Positions 62,101 through 63,002 of a stretch of 64,000 nt of DNA are shown here, in pieces. Under the pieces are notes generated by a model, which saw nothing but the letters and a program-made list of their open reading frames with translations, was not told where the DNA came from and did not search any database. The stretch covers positions 3,254,501-3,318,500 of the forward strand of contig CP142453.1 in NCBI GenBank assembly GCA_038049695.1, read 5' to 3'. Origin of the DNA: Cinnamomum chago (Eukaryota; Streptophyta; Magnoliopsida; Laurales; Lauraceae). How positions within the stretch are numbered: position 1 is the stretch's first letter; the number at the start of each line of letters is the position of its first letter. The translations under genes and the position numbers were made by a program.

Positions 62101-62535
62101 GTAATAATCTTTCAATCAAGAAGAATTCTGGGACGTGCAATCCATGTTGGTTTCAACTATCCAGCATGCATGCACGTGGTCCAGGTGGGCTCTACAATGC
62201 AGCCCATACCTAATATGAGATGGATGGGCTCAAAATGGATCATTCCCCTTCTGTAAATTCAGTTCGAAAATAACATAAAGCAGGACCATATTATATGCAC
62301 CACCATATTAGGGTGTGGACATCACATGATGGATCATTCCAATACACTGTTAAGTTAAGATTAAAACAACTCTTCCACTTCCCCTGGTCGTGTTCCAGTA
62401 TTAAAATATTGAATAACCAAATAGAACCCAAATATTGAAATGACGCACCTCTCCCAAACGATCTCTGGCACCAAGCAGGAACCCCACAACAGCTGATACA
62501 AGTGTGTAGAATACATAGATATCTAAAAAATAGAT
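866..62535 (-). CDS. GSL10: Callose synthase, CalS9/GSL10 group; partial gene, 28 exons in window
   Basis: Plasma-membrane 1,3-beta-glucan (callose) synthase using UDP-glucose; Arabidopsis GSL10/CalS9 is known for a role in pollen development. Twenty-eight minus-strand exons join to 3069 nt (1023 codons) without a stop, and each junction restores the family sequence. In order: a membrane segment ending GARDRLGE (residues 1-29), the cytosolic catalytic region with [50 protein letters not shown] and [20 protein letters not shown] (about 30-735), then C-terminal membrane spans with [35 protein letters not shown] and FILEQGF fit GSL10 better than the sister GSL8. About 95% of the 61.7-kb span is intron. 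Both gene ends lie outside the window, so promoter, start and stop codon are not visible. Confidence 0.93.
1433..1496. repeat. Self-complementary (TC)n(TA)n(GA)n microsatellite
   Basis: A TC run, then a TA run, then a GA run. The TC and GA arms are complementary and TA is self-complementary, so the tract could form a long hairpin or cruciform. It lies in intron 27. Confidence 0.9.
1710..2443. mobile_element. hAT-like MITE, GATAC family, 734-bp long form
   Basis: Starts with a variant of TATGATGCCC and ends GTATCATAG as inverted termini, with an exact 8-bp duplication AATGAAGA at 1702-1709 and 2444-2451. Both ends carry iterated, degenerate GGATACGGGTAC-like words. The termini are shared with copies near 39.1, 39.9 and 50.2 kb. 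The longer interior has A-runs and a CTT microsatellite. No transposase seen. Confidence 0.85.
2452..3902. other. Intron 27 sequence without recognised feature
   Basis: AT-rich non-coding DNA with short A and T runs. No exon-like similarity, TIR pair or retroelement motif recognised on either strand. Confidence 0.5.
3903..4005 (-). CDS. GSL10: Callose synthase exon 27
   Basis: Encodes [20 protein letters not shown] then [27 protein letters not shown] is a family signature. Acceptor ttcag, donor CTG|gtattt; a 2.9-kb intron follows. Confidence 0.96.
4106..4264 (-). CDS. GSL10: Callose synthase exon 26
   Basis: Encodes (G)[40 protein letters not shown] and [12 protein letters not shown] plus two bases: two hydrophobic spans then the [10 protein letters not shown] motif. 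159 nt; acceptor tgtag, donor AA|gtaagc. Confidence 0.96.
4349..4437 (-). CDS. GSL10: Callose synthase exon 25
   Basis: Encodes [20 protein letters not shown] then LYSRSHFVK plus two bases, among the most conserved family stretches. Acceptor tacag, donor GG|gtttgt. Confidence 0.97.
4529..4534 (-). other. GC-type 5' splice site
   Basis: Minus-strand gcaagt directly after AGG of exon 24. It matches the strong consensus expected of U2-type GC-AG introns. It is the only donor that joins HGGAR to YQATG in frame. Confidence 0.85.
4535..4648 (-). CDS. GSL10: Callose synthase exon 24 (ends at a GC donor)
   Basis: Encodes [20 protein letters not shown] then [18 protein letters not shown]. Keeping the frame into exon 25 (R|YQATGRGF) needs the exon to end AGG followed by gcaagt, a GC donor. 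The nearby GT would shift the frame. Acceptor ctgcag. Confidence 0.95.
4649..5342. other. Intron 23, 3'-proximal unassigned sequence
   Basis: AT-rich; a GGGCCAATGACATGCGGCC-like stretch near 5090 resembles the GGGCCC-rich repeats elsewhere. No gene or complete element supported. Confidence 0.4.
5357..5642 (-). mobile_element. RTE LINE 3' fragment with 14-bp TSD
   Basis: Severely 5'-truncated RTE-clade LINE. Its 3' end is the (ATG)n-type tail seen as TCATCATCATCATCAAAGCC on the plus strand. Exact target duplication CCCCAATTATAATC at 5343-5356 and 5643-5656. Similar to the 3' part of the copy at 6149. Confidence 0.85.
6149..7376 (-). mobile_element. RTE LINE, 5'-truncated, with RT C-terminal half
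   Basis: Minus-strand non-LTR retrotransposon of the plant RTE clade. The reverse transcriptase core (LFVDDIVL, around 6890-6960) is followed by MDCNFSGH and [11 protein letters not shown]...GVLCDRRM and the [14 protein letters not shown] motif (6407-6796). Stops and frameshifts upstream of 6800 show decay. The 3' end matches the short copy at 5357. No TSD identified. Confidence 0.85.
6407..6796 (-). pseudogene. RTE reverse transcriptase C-terminal remnant
   Basis: A 129-residue open stretch with the plant RTE signature: [65 protein letters not shown]. It has no 5' RT motifs in the same frame, so it is a broken piece of a LINE polyprotein rather than a gene. Confidence 0.85.
7377..8036. repeat. 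GGGCCC-rich MITE-like repeat, unit 1
   Basis: Non-coding, rich in GTGGGGCCCAC words. The core at about 7440-7560 (GATCGAGGGTCAAAG, CATTAAACTTGTGG, GGGGTTAGGGGCATCAGATT, CAAATTTGATA) recurs at about 8480-8640 (inverted), 8860-9000, 50700-50860 (inverted) and 51080-51190 (inverted). Short TIRs and TSD not resolved. Confidence 0.6.
8082..8213. mobile_element. 132-bp MITE with perfect 25-bp TIRs
   Basis: Positions 8082-8106 and 8189-8213 are perfect inverted copies (core GAGAGATATCTCTCACC). The interior carries GAGGGCCCTCACATTTAAG and TTGTTGGCATTGGA, shared with the next copy. Confidence 0.8.
8250..8355. mobile_element. Second copy of the same MITE
   Basis: Perfect 17-bp inverted ends GAGCATCTCTCACCTTA / TAAGGTGAGAGATGCTC, with the same internal ACATTTAAGTTGTTGGCATT as the copy 37 bp away. 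Direct tandem arrangement. Confidence 0.78.
8393..9105. mobile_element. Foldback GGGCCC-rich element with two inverted cores
   Basis: Left arm (about 8470-8660) and right arm (about 8845-9010) are inverted versions of the unit-1 core: CAATCCAATGGTC..CATCCGAATCCATGCAAAT against ATTTGCACCCATCCGAATGGATTGGG. The middle is GGTGGGCCCCA-rich, giving a foldback of roughly 0.7 kb. No coding capacity. Confidence 0.6.
9551..9602. repeat. (GAT)n/(GCT)n microsatellite
   Basis: Imperfect trinucleotide run of ATG/GCT/GAA units about 80 nt from exon 23, inside intron 23. Confidence 0.85.
9680..9838 (-). CDS. GSL10: Callose synthase exon 23
   Basis: Encodes [40 protein letters not shown] and [33 protein letters not shown] favours GSL10 over GSL8 (ALDAALNAQFLVQ). 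159 nt; acceptor ttcag, donor AAG|gtaaca. Confidence 0.96.
10431..10845. mobile_element. Foldback MITE, about 415 bp, long imperfect arms
   Basis: Left arm (10431-10600) with TTTTCAAAAAAGTACG, CAATCAAGTCCTCTC and AATGACAAAAGTACCCTT is repeated in inverted form in the right arm (about 10725-10845). The central loop includes GCGGGCCCCACT. Non-coding. Confidence 0.78.
10857..10975. repeat. Tandem duplication, two units of about 60 bp
   Basis: TATGGCAGGGC.. GAAAGAATTA.. GTTTCTAGTAAATAAGTTTC occurs twice in direct orientation with few differences. Confidence 0.85.
11176..12000 (+). pseudogene. Ty3/Gypsy integrase C-terminus and 3' pol remnant
   Basis: Reads [40 protein letters not shown] and APIEALYG as in Gypsy integrase, then [29 protein letters not shown], then frameshifted chromodomain-proximal sequence ending in a polypurine tract (CTGAGGGGAGGGA) at 11989-12001. 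Stops begin about 11494. A 5'-truncated, decayed plus-strand element. Confidence 0.88.
12001..12530 (+). repeat. Probable Gypsy LTR remnant
   Basis: Starts TGCAAGAACC right after the polypurine tract, as an LTR should. The right end is not defined because no second LTR is present in the window. Confidence 0.45.
12745..13070. mobile_element. MITE with GGCYTGTTTGGATA termini
   Basis: Left end AGGCTTGTTTGGATAAATGA and right end (reverse complement) AGGCCTGTTTGGATAGGTCA form inverted ends extending into shared AGTAAAGTGAAG words. The interior repeats ACTTCACTTCACT-type motifs. No clear TSD. Confidence 0.65.
13573..13620 (-). CDS. GSL10: Callose synthase exon 22
   Basis: 48-nt exon encoding [16 protein letters not shown], a C-terminal transmembrane stretch matching the family's LTVLTVY.FLYGRAYL. 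Acceptor tgcag, donor CTG|gtgagt; isolated between introns of 7.5 and 3.7 kb. Confidence 0.94.
13840..14301. mobile_element. hAT-like MITE, CATAGTTGTCAA family
   Basis: Exact 15-bp inverted ends CATAGTTGTCAATTT / AAATTGACAACTATG. Subterminal TTTCGG words match the related elements near 25.8, 32.3, 46.0 and 47.9 kb. Flanks TTTGTGAGT/TTTGCAAAT could be a decayed duplication. Confidence 0.82.
14345..14722. mobile_element. hAT-type MITE, TAGGGGTGTTCACGG class
   Basis: 378 bp. Ends TAGGGTGCGCATGG and CCGTGAACACCCCTA are inverted versions of the common plant hAT MITE terminus. Exact 8-bp duplication TCTAGGAT at 14337-14344 and 14723-14730. The interior is rich in GGCCGGGCTTGG-type words. Confidence 0.88.
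15430..15465. repeat. (TA)n microsatellite
   Basis: About 35 nt of alternating AT with one TG interruption, in intron 21. Confidence 0.9.
16903..17559. mobile_element. DNA transposon (CGCTACG family) inside the TRIM LTR
   Basis: Flanked by TGTGTGTG at 16895-16902 and 17560-17567 (8 bp, low-complexity). The right terminus TAGCGCTATTTTCATCCT is the inverse of the left terminus of the 30.9-kb element. The interior shares, in inverted orientation, CATGTATTCATGT, TAGAAAATAATAGTAATGAT and TAGCGGTGCGATT-like words with that element. No ORF. Confidence 0.78.
17727..17959 (+). repeat. TRIM right LTR
   Basis: 233 bp, TGTCACGCC...TTACA; includes AAGTCCCACATCGGAA and CAAGATTGGGTTGGAATCCC, both also in the left LTR. 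Confidence 0.9.
19021..19729 (-). pseudogene. L1 reverse transcriptase remnant
   Basis: Three overlapping frames together give the RT palm: [29 protein letters not shown] (FIDD in place of FADD) and ATYLGLPL. The frame changes show at least two indels, so it is non-functional. Confidence 0.88.
20317..20629 (-). mobile_element. 313-bp TRIM, minus orientation
   Basis: LTRs 20317-20434 and 20519-20629 (118 and 111 bp) share AACCCAAAAGCTTAAGCTGA and GTGGGACTTCCCAACA. The 84-nt internal part holds TGGTATCAGAGCGGG (minus strand, 20504-20518), a primer binding site for initiator tRNA-Met. Exact 5-bp TSD CTGGC at 20312-20316 and 20630-20634. Confidence 0.93.
20657..21050. repeat. Three diverged tandem repeats next to exon 21
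   Basis: Three direct copies of about 115-150 bp, each starting near TTATTA(G/C)CAGCA and sharing TTTCCATTGATTATTAA, then a (C)ACATGATGCTTTC-like word and a GATGAACC-like word. They end within about 100 nt of exon 21. Confidence 0.82.
21144..21320 (-). CDS. GSL10: Callose synthase exon 21
   Basis: Encodes [40 protein letters not shown] and [19 protein letters not shown]. The second half is the first span of the C-terminal membrane block. 177 nt, phase 0 on both sides; donor ATG|gtatgc. Confidence 0.97.
21393..21445 (-). CDS. GSL10: Callose synthase exon 20
   Basis: 53-nt exon encoding (G)[17 protein letters not shown], contiguous in the family with EDIYAG before and VGKGRDVG after. Acceptor tttacag, donor CAG|gtaata. 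Confidence 0.96.
22178..22566 (-). mobile_element. Non-autonomous Helitron (copy 1)
   Basis: On the minus strand the 3' end reads CCGTGCTGAGCACGG hairpin, TTATTATA, CTAG, then host T: the Helitron pattern of hairpin plus CTRR. The 5' end reads TCTATTATACTATATTAAAG, a typical plant Helitron start. No Rep/helicase coding; about 390 bp. Confidence 0.75.
22880..23560. repeat. Possible LTR-like repeat related to 42300-42700
   Basis: Both regions end with GAGA(A)CTCCC..GATTGAA followed by GGATTT and CTTGTT words and a T-rich stretch. This looks like the end of an LTR or leader of a Copia-type element, but no terminal repeats were paired. Confidence 0.3.
23590..24330 (-). pseudogene. Decayed Copia RT/RNase H remnant
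   Basis: Minus-strand pieces match Copia pol: [13 protein letters not shown].. [20 protein letters not shown] (RNase H start, 23877-24092) and [20 protein letters not shown] (about 23630-23740). Frames shift and stops intervene. No LTR assigned with confidence. Confidence 0.75.
24610..24722 (-). CDS. GSL10: Callose synthase exon 19
   Basis: Encodes [20 protein letters not shown] then [17 protein letters not shown] plus one base, a core catalytic motif of the glucan synthase domain. Acceptor cgtag, donor G|gtatgg. Confidence 0.97.
24819..24902 (-). CDS. GSL10: Callose synthase exon 18
   Basis: Encodes [20 protein letters not shown] then RVLANPL plus two bases. [22 protein letters not shown] is invariant in plant callose synthases. 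Acceptor tccag, donor AA|gtaagt. Confidence 0.97.
24983..25098 (-). CDS. GSL10: Callose synthase exon 17
   Basis: Encodes [20 protein letters not shown] then [18 protein letters not shown] plus two bases. [15 protein letters not shown] and [12 protein letters not shown] are invariant family motifs. Acceptor cctag, donor AG|gtattt. Confidence 0.97.
25125..25438. repeat. Tandem duplication, two units of about 155 bp
   Basis: ATAGTTACAAT..AAGAAATG, AACAGATGC or ACCAGATGC, ATCATGATAAT and ATACGAAG...AAACACCTA occur twice in direct orientation just upstream of exon 17. Confidence 0.82.
25764..27226. mobile_element. hAT-like element, 1463 bp, TTTCGG-rich ends
   Basis: Ends CAGTGTTGAGAAATTCG and CGTAAAACTG inverted, with exact 8-bp TSD GTTCAGAC at 25756-25763 and 27227-27234. 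Subterminal CGTTTCGG / CCGAAACG words link it to the CATAGTTGTCAA family. The interior holds a tandem array and poly-A tracts; no transposase seen. Confidence 0.85.
26090..26450. repeat. Tandem array of about 60-bp units inside the hAT-like element
   Basis: Roughly six degenerate units with AGCAAACCCAA..CACTCAGCAGACAGCAATTG separated by A-rich spacers. Confidence 0.78.
27235..29885. other. Intron 16 stretch without recognised gene
   Basis: AT-rich DNA. A stretch at 28080-28150 (CTCGAGGTTGAAAAGGCGG..GGGCCGTGACA) resembles an LTR end. I cannot pair it with another LTR or name a family. Confidence 0.4.
30936..32276. mobile_element. DNA transposon (CGCTACG family), 1341 bp, in the RTE
   Basis: Termini CAAGGATGAAACTGTTACG and CGGCCGCTACTATTTTCATC(C) are inverted. 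Subterminal regions are crowded with TAGCGG and CGCTAC words. The left 300 bp matches the 16.9-kb element in inverted orientation. The flanking 8-mers ATACTAAC and ATAAATAC are similar at only 5 of 8 positions. No transposase. Confidence 0.8.
31385..31830. repeat. Tandem array of 60-70-bp units inside the DNA transposon
   Basis: About six units built from GGGCCCATAAGTGCCCTCTAA, AAGAGGGG and CATTTAATTTTTATTTATAA-like words, diverging along the array. Confidence 0.85.
32321..33884. mobile_element. hAT-like element, 1564 bp, CATAGTTGTCAA family, in the RTE
   Basis: Ends CATAGTTATCAAAATCGTAC and ACGATTTGACAACTATG are inverted. Flanks CAATGAAG (32313-32320) and CTATGAAG (33885-33892) differ at one position. 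Skipping the element and one flank restores the RTE frame (TMK|QWER). Subterminal GATTCG words abound; the interior carries GTGGGCCCCAC repeats. No credible ORF. Confidence 0.9.
34526..35924. other. Intron 16, sequence upstream of exon 16's 3' side
   Basis: No gene or element recognised. Includes a short GGCCTAGGGCTTTTAGC / CAGCCCATTTAGGCC stretch near 35190. Confidence 0.4.
35925..36044 (-). CDS. GSL10: Callose synthase exon 16
   Basis: Encodes [20 protein letters not shown] then [20 protein letters not shown], one of the best conserved catalytic-loop blocks. 120 nt, phase 0 on both sides; acceptor cccag, donor CAG|gtgagt. It is followed by a 10.8-kb intron. Confidence 0.97.
36324..38873 (-). 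mobile_element. 5'-truncated L1 LINE with 16-bp TSD
   Basis: Minus-strand L1 with an exact target duplication ATGGATGGACAATTAT at 36308-36323 and 38874-38889. From 5': end of the RT palm, then [20 protein letters not shown] ... IRRDFLWLG (37525-38181), zf-RVT (37151-37543, [18 protein letters not shown]) and a plant-type RNase H (36417-36629, [12 protein letters not shown]). Its A-rich 3' tail is T-rich on the plus strand at 36324. Frame breaks between domains. Confidence 0.93.
37151..38181 (-). pseudogene. L1 RT C-terminal and zf-RVT remnant
   Basis: Two overlapping frames, 218 and 130 residues. The first has [45 protein letters not shown] and FWLDDWLG; the second has [21 protein letters not shown] and [16 protein letters not shown] frameshift near 37530 separates them. 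Confidence 0.88.
39116..39452. mobile_element. hAT-like MITE, GATAC family, copy A
   Basis: Begins CTATGATGCCC, ends GAGTATCATAA. The interior shares long stretches with copy B, including the words TTCCCTAGAAGTAT and GGTACCAATA. Possible decayed 8-bp duplication (GTCGCGAG/GGTGCAAG). Lies in intron 15. Confidence 0.75.
39915..40240. mobile_element. hAT-like MITE, GATAC family, copy B
   Basis: Direct-orientation sibling of copy A, 463 bp further on. Termini CTATGATGCC / GTATCATAG. Flanks CCTAAAGG and CCTATAGG match at 7 of 8 positions, fitting an 8-bp target duplication. Confidence 0.82.
40464..40578 (-). CDS. GSL10: Callose synthase exon 15
   Basis: Encodes [20 protein letters not shown] then [27 protein letters not shown] and YS.LVKAD..GKDK match the catalytic loop. 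Acceptor cttgaag, donor AAG|gttaat. Confidence 0.95.
40718..40895 (-). CDS. GSL10: Callose synthase exon 14
   Basis: Encodes (D)[20 protein letters not shown] then [20 protein letters not shown] and [18 protein letters not shown]. The [18 protein letters not shown] run favours GSL10 over GSL8. 178 nt; acceptor aacag, donor CG|gtatgt. Confidence 0.96.
40973..41041 (-). CDS. GSL10: Callose synthase exon 13
   Basis: 69 nt encoding (V)[20 protein letters not shown] plus SG and one base, the most recognisable callose synthase motif, at the start of the FKS1-like glucan synthase domain. Acceptor atgtag, donor G|gtttgc. Confidence 0.96.
41042..43199. other. Intron 12, no gene
   Basis: AT-rich intron. 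42300-42700 resembles 22880-23560 (LTR-like). A (GCGC)GTGAGAGAGAGAG stretch lies near 43050. No complete element delimited. Confidence 0.4.
43200..43334 (-). CDS. GSL10: Callose synthase exon 12
   Basis: Encodes [20 protein letters not shown] then [20 protein letters not shown] and [21 protein letters not shown] leads into the glucan synthase domain. Acceptor cttcag, donor G|gtaaaa. Confidence 0.95.
43335..44499. other. Intron 11, no gene
   Basis: 1165-nt AT-rich intron with a (TTAA)n stretch at about 43585-43602. No mobile element recognised; it may approximate the gene's original intron sequence. Confidence 0.45.
44500..44609 (-). CDS. GSL10: Callose synthase exon 11
   Basis: Encodes [20 protein letters not shown] then [16 protein letters not shown] plus one base. 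TPYYSE.VLYS and [17 protein letters not shown] are hallmark motifs of plant callose synthases. Acceptor ttcag, donor G|gtactt. Confidence 0.96.
44711..44871 (-). CDS. GSL10: Callose synthase exon 10
   Basis: Encodes [20 protein letters not shown] then [20 protein letters not shown] and [13 protein letters not shown] plus two bases. [17 protein letters not shown] is near-invariant in the family. Acceptor tgcag, donor AG|gtaact. Confidence 0.95.
44962..45052 (-). CDS. GSL10: Callose synthase exon 9
   Basis: Encodes [20 protein letters not shown] then [10 protein letters not shown]; the EGRLF.KL.WPKD.EL pattern is diagnostic. 91 nt, acceptor ttctag, donor CTG|gtatat. Confidence 0.94.
45140..45237 (-). 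CDS. GSL10: Callose synthase exon 8
   Basis: Encodes [20 protein letters not shown] then [12 protein letters not shown] plus two bases, matching the family's LKENETPEHAKGAIKALQDL region. Acceptor ttcacag, donor AG|gtgtgg. A second in-frame acceptor lies 132 nt upstream (see findings). Confidence 0.92.
45370..45373 (-). other. Candidate alternative 3' splice site before exon 8
   Basis: The minus strand reads ttattgtttacag|GAAGAGG, very like the exon 8 acceptor ttattgttcacag|AAAGAAG. From here to exon 8 there are 132 nt (44 codons), open and in the exon 8 frame. Confidence 0.5.
45671..45709. repeat. Poly-A rich tract
   Basis: Near-pure A run with two G interruptions in intron 7. Confidence 0.9.
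46348..46452. repeat. Two tandem units of about 52 bp
   Basis: CCTATTACAATGAAATTTGG, CATTAGAGTGAAATTT and GGCTACAGCCCT occur twice back to back. Confidence 0.85.
47061..47120. repeat. (CT)n microsatellite, about 60 nt
   Basis: Uninterrupted CT dinucleotide run. It produces spurious minus-strand ORFs of alternating Arg-Glu. Confidence 0.95.
47910..48720. mobile_element. hAT-like element, 811 bp, CATAGTTGTCAA family
   Basis: Left end CATAGTTGTTAATTTCGTTT, right end CGAAACAGTATTAATAACTTTG (inverted). Exact 8-bp TSD CTTCTAAT at 47902-47909 and 48721-48728. Subterminal TTTCGG/CCGAAA words; non-coding interior. Confidence 0.9.
48729..50153. other. Intron 7 stretch without recognised feature
   Basis: Unique-looking intronic DNA. 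A short plus-strand ORF at 48846-49052 has a Thr run (ACC/ACA repeats) and no recognisable domain, so I do not call a gene. Confidence 0.4.
50162..50507. mobile_element. hAT-like MITE, GATAC family, copy C (inverted)
   Basis: Reverse-complement sibling of copies A and B. Begins CTATGATACCCGG, ends CATAG, with an exact 8-bp duplication ATACCAAG at 50154-50161 and 50508-50515. 346 bp, no coding capacity. Confidence 0.88.
50628..51310. repeat. GGGCCC-rich MITE-like repeat, unit near 51 kb
   Basis: Contains two inverted copies of the core seen at 7.4-9.0 kb (TTGACCCCTCGATCCTACGGTC at 50807 region and TATTGACCCTCGATCCAATG near 51142) plus GTGGGCCCCACC words. Ends not resolved. Confidence 0.55.
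51461..51581 (-). CDS. GSL10: Callose synthase exon 7
   Basis: Encodes [20 protein letters not shown] then [20 protein letters not shown], matching the family stretch ending RVTALLGIL. Acceptor tgcag; donor CTG|gtaaat, phase 0. The next intron is 6.2 kb. Confidence 0.94.
51725..51885 (-). CDS. GSL10: Callose synthase exon 6
   Basis: Encodes [10 protein letters not shown]..., including [20 protein letters not shown] and [18 protein letters not shown] is a GSL10-type signature. 161 nt, phase 0 in and 2 nt out (TG|gtatgt), completing a tryptophan codon in exon 7. Confidence 0.95.
52013..52094 (-). CDS. GSL10: Callose synthase exon 5
   Basis: Encodes [12 protein letters not shown] then [14 protein letters not shown], a highly conserved block of plant callose synthases. 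Acceptor tttcag, donor AAA|gtaata; one base completes the serine codon from exon 4. Confidence 0.95.
52204..52298 (-). CDS. GSL10: Callose synthase exon 4
   Basis: Encodes [20 protein letters not shown] then [11 protein letters not shown] plus two bases. The [16 protein letters not shown] block is a family signature ahead of the LLLMPKNSG motif. Acceptor tgaag, donor TC|gtaagc. Confidence 0.93.
52630..53480 (-). mobile_element. RTE LINE 3' fragment
   Basis: The plus strand starts TCATCATCATCATTAAAG, as in the RTE 3' tails at 5.36 and 6.15 kb. Minus-strand RT pieces: [22 protein letters not shown] decay and a [13 protein letters not shown] remnant (about 53380-53430). The long plus-strand ORF over it is antisense to LINE sequence. 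Confidence 0.75.
53798..54080 (-). mobile_element. Non-autonomous Helitron (copy 2, decayed)
   Basis: The plus strand reads CTAGCACAATAACCCACGCTAAGCATAGG, parallel to copy 1's CTAGTATAATAACCCGTGCTCAGC, and the far end has ATCAAAATTGAATC and TTTAAAATATTATAATTT as in copy 1. The hairpin is degraded by substitutions. Confidence 0.6.
54597..54965. mobile_element. Possible MITE with GGGCCC words
   Basis: The left end (AGAATGATCTACAAGCAG, ACTGCAT) and right end (ATGCAGTCCTCTCATAAGAG, ATTATTTTCC) are loosely inverted. CGTGGGGCCCAG occurs inside. No TSD. Confidence 0.4.
55277..55301 (-). CDS. GSL10: Callose synthase exon 3, 25-nt microexon
   Basis: One base plus eight codons (DFLDSPDQ) between a tgcag acceptor and a CAG|gtaata donor. 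It lies 111 nt downstream of exon 2 and restores phase 0 for exon 4. This stretch is the least conserved part of the loop (LTNRTSDTS.. in Arabidopsis), so the support is phase and splice sites rather than similarity. Confidence 0.75.
55413..55498 (-). CDS. GSL10: Callose synthase exon 2
   Basis: Encodes [18 protein letters not shown] then [10 protein letters not shown] plus two bases, 28 codons + 2 nt. Acceptor cttcag, donor AG|gtaata. The IRS..LF..FP.AF pattern directly follows GARDRLGE in the family, so exons 1 and 2 join across the Copia-bearing intron. Confidence 0.93.
55499..56101. other. Intron 1 left of the Copia insertion
   Basis: AT-rich intronic DNA between exon 2 and the Copia 5' LTR. 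No feature recognised. Confidence 0.4.
56102..56412 (+). repeat. Copia 5' LTR
   Basis: 311 bp, TGTAATAACAAGG...CTCTCTTACA. Against the 3' LTR it lacks GAAG after TGTA and carries an extra AAGGCCC. Confidence 0.93.
56332..56339 (+). promoter_or_regulatory. LTR TATA box
   Basis: TATAAATA about 80 nt before the LTR end, repeated in the 3' LTR; the likely core promoter of the element. Confidence 0.6.
56413..56425 (+). other. Copia primer binding site
   Basis: TGGTATCAGAGCC starts right after the LTR CA. It is the usual plant Copia site complementary to the 3' part of initiator tRNA-Met. Confidence 0.92.
57004..61218 (+). CDS. Copia gag-pol polyprotein, intact frame
   Basis: 1404 codons without a stop. 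Start chosen at [16 protein letters not shown], the usual Copia gag start; the frame is open further upstream (from 56869) but that part has no gag similarity. Order: gag with two CCHC zinc knuckles (about 236-268), protease DSGA (370), pre-integrase WHNRLGH, integrase core with D571, D634 and E670 (35 residues between the last two) and [12 protein letters not shown] with [14 protein letters not shown] and YVDD (1081-1084), RNase H with ADADWAG (about 1242) and HGDNTSA. All catalytic residues are present. The stop lies 10-12 nt inside the 3' LTR. Confidence 0.95.
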   Translation: MDKYDVIPIKFNGQNYMSWSFHLKNFVEGQGLCGYLDGSITKPPITSTSDSKGLATWSKENAKVITWILNSIDPSLAVALQAYTTAAAMWAHLKKVYHQTNKARKFHLDSEIARYNQGDKNVQEYFNGFLTLWTERDSMLIQTVSSGFLSEALQLQEETHISQFLMNLRPEFESVRSALMNRENSANLDTCFQEVPREELCLTSQRTILEEPKAFLAPLPADSALLATPTPKQTQCYECKGFGHIAKNCRKKLVCRYCKRTGHLIEDCRSLQRRNETQPKKPPSNMPRQNIPAAFQAQAPLSDTGSTSSGAISMTPAQIQELIQNTVTSAYASMGFSGGRYQTHSSIAFPAFHSSASLSSPITPSTWFLDSGASNHMTSVEHSFTDSHPYVGKERITTANGDQLLISGVGTITLSSVSGQSITLPNVYFVPKLSANLLSVGQLIDDGYPVHFSSSGCVIQGRQTGKVIATGSKHGRLFLLDIGHHSFIASSSSQNFNKLWTVWHNRLGHVNNAHLLSLFKIGCLDSKIDNKMMSSFSQSKCETCCLSKSHILPFPVHNSRALASFDIIHSDVWGIAPTLSRTGFQYYVTFIDDHSRYTWIYFMRLKSEVFSIFQKFYNMVQTQFQRAIKILRSDSGGEYMSHEFSAFLSDKGILHQKSCPHTPQQNGIAERKNRHILETVRTLLIASLVPPKFWCDAAQTAVYLINRLPSTVLGKTTPYGVLFGSSPSYSHLRVFGCLCFVHLPPTERSKLSSQAAKCVFLGYSNEHKGFMCYDPFEKRMRISRNVIFLEQILFFSLRLDHHPIAVSYLPQFQELASPSSVPKVYVRRNTVPHVVTPSPDPLPVTPSEPAGNTATFDNTISLRRSSRPSVAPDRYGFPALFSSLDSAPIPTSYSQASKIAYWQDAMNEELLALEANQTWDLVPTPAKASVIGSKWIYSVKVNSDGSLDRYKARLVAQGYKQEYGIDYEETFAPVAKMTTVRTLLCVAAARNWPLWQMDVKNAFLHGELKETVYLKPPPGYACPPQHVCKLRKSLYGLKQAPRAWFDKFRAAILQAGFRQSHSDSSLFLRWTPKGYTVLLVYVDDMIISGNDTTGITDLKHHLTRHFQMKDLGPLTYFLGLEVLRNKSGIRVHQRKYATDLITSARLGDAHTFDTPMELNTKLSMDDGPPMEDPSVFRRIVGSLLYLTMTRPDISHAVHTVSQFMSNPHKPHLAAALRILRYVKGTLHYGLFYPSSSSLRLSAYADADWAGCPDSRRSTTGWCMFLGDSLISWKCKKQTTVSKSSAEAEYRAMSSASAEIIWLRRLLCEFGVHVGRSTPLHGDNTSATRIANNPVFHERTKHIEIDCHFIRQHVVTEKITLPHVSTLNQLADIFTKALPRTHHQDLTRKLMFSVLQHQFEGECRR
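61198..61206 (+). other. Copia polypurine tract
   Basis: GAGGGGGAG immediately before the TG of the 3' LTR. It is also translated as part of the polyprotein C-terminus. Confidence 0.88.
61207..61514 (+). repeat. Copia 3' LTR
   Basis: 308 bp, TGTAGAAGATAACAAGG...CTCTCTTACA; nearly identical to the 5' LTR. Confidence 0.94.
61515..62448. other. Intron 1 right of the Copia insertion
   Basis: Holds a 14-nt A run (about 61675-61690) and a (CA)n stretch at 61832-61864. A GTGGTCCAGGTGGGCTC-type stretch near 62178 resembles the GGGCCC-rich repeats. No gene. Confidence 0.45.
62449..62535 (-). CDS. GSL10: Callose synthase exon 1 (local number)
   Basis: Codes fragment residues 1-29: a hydrophobic span ([19 protein letters not shown]) followed by GARDRLGE, the last N-terminal membrane segment and the start of the cytosolic loop in this family. 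It follows a gacag acceptor and ends GAG|gtgcgt, phase 0 on both sides. The exon before it is not in the window. Confidence 0.92.
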
Positions 62536-63002
62536 CTGTCAAAGAATAAGAGACAAACTGTTAAAAAAAATGATCAAAAAACTTATTCATGTACAAAAAC
62601 GAAGATGTTAGACAGAAAAACAAGAAAGAATATTACAGTAGATTATGACATTCTGTATAAACAGTGGCAAACCCATGATTTTTGTTTGAGGGGGGCGGAC
62701 CCAAATACGTAGTTGGATTTTGCGATCTCACGATTTTTCATGTGGGTTTTGAATCGGACCCAGAATTGTCAGTTTTGGAAGCACACCCACCACTGAAGGG
62801 GGTGACTGCCCCGAAGACTATGTATGTAGGGCCACCTCTGTGTATAAATAACGAATAAGATACACAGGAAAAGTCTGTATTAAACCGCAACCATGTGCAT
62901 GGGCCTTTACTATCATGCTTAAAATTATGTCAGTGTACTATAGGCAAGGCCTGAACCCATTATATACTCCTGTGGTTCTAACTCAAACATCCAAAGCTAA
63001 AA

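Noticed and set aside
866..62535. Assignment to GSL8/CalS10 instead of GSL10/CalS9
   Set aside because: A few residues look GSL8-like ([20 protein letters not shown]), but [36 protein letters not shown] and the [11 protein letters not shown] loop favour GSL10. A phylogeny would settle it.
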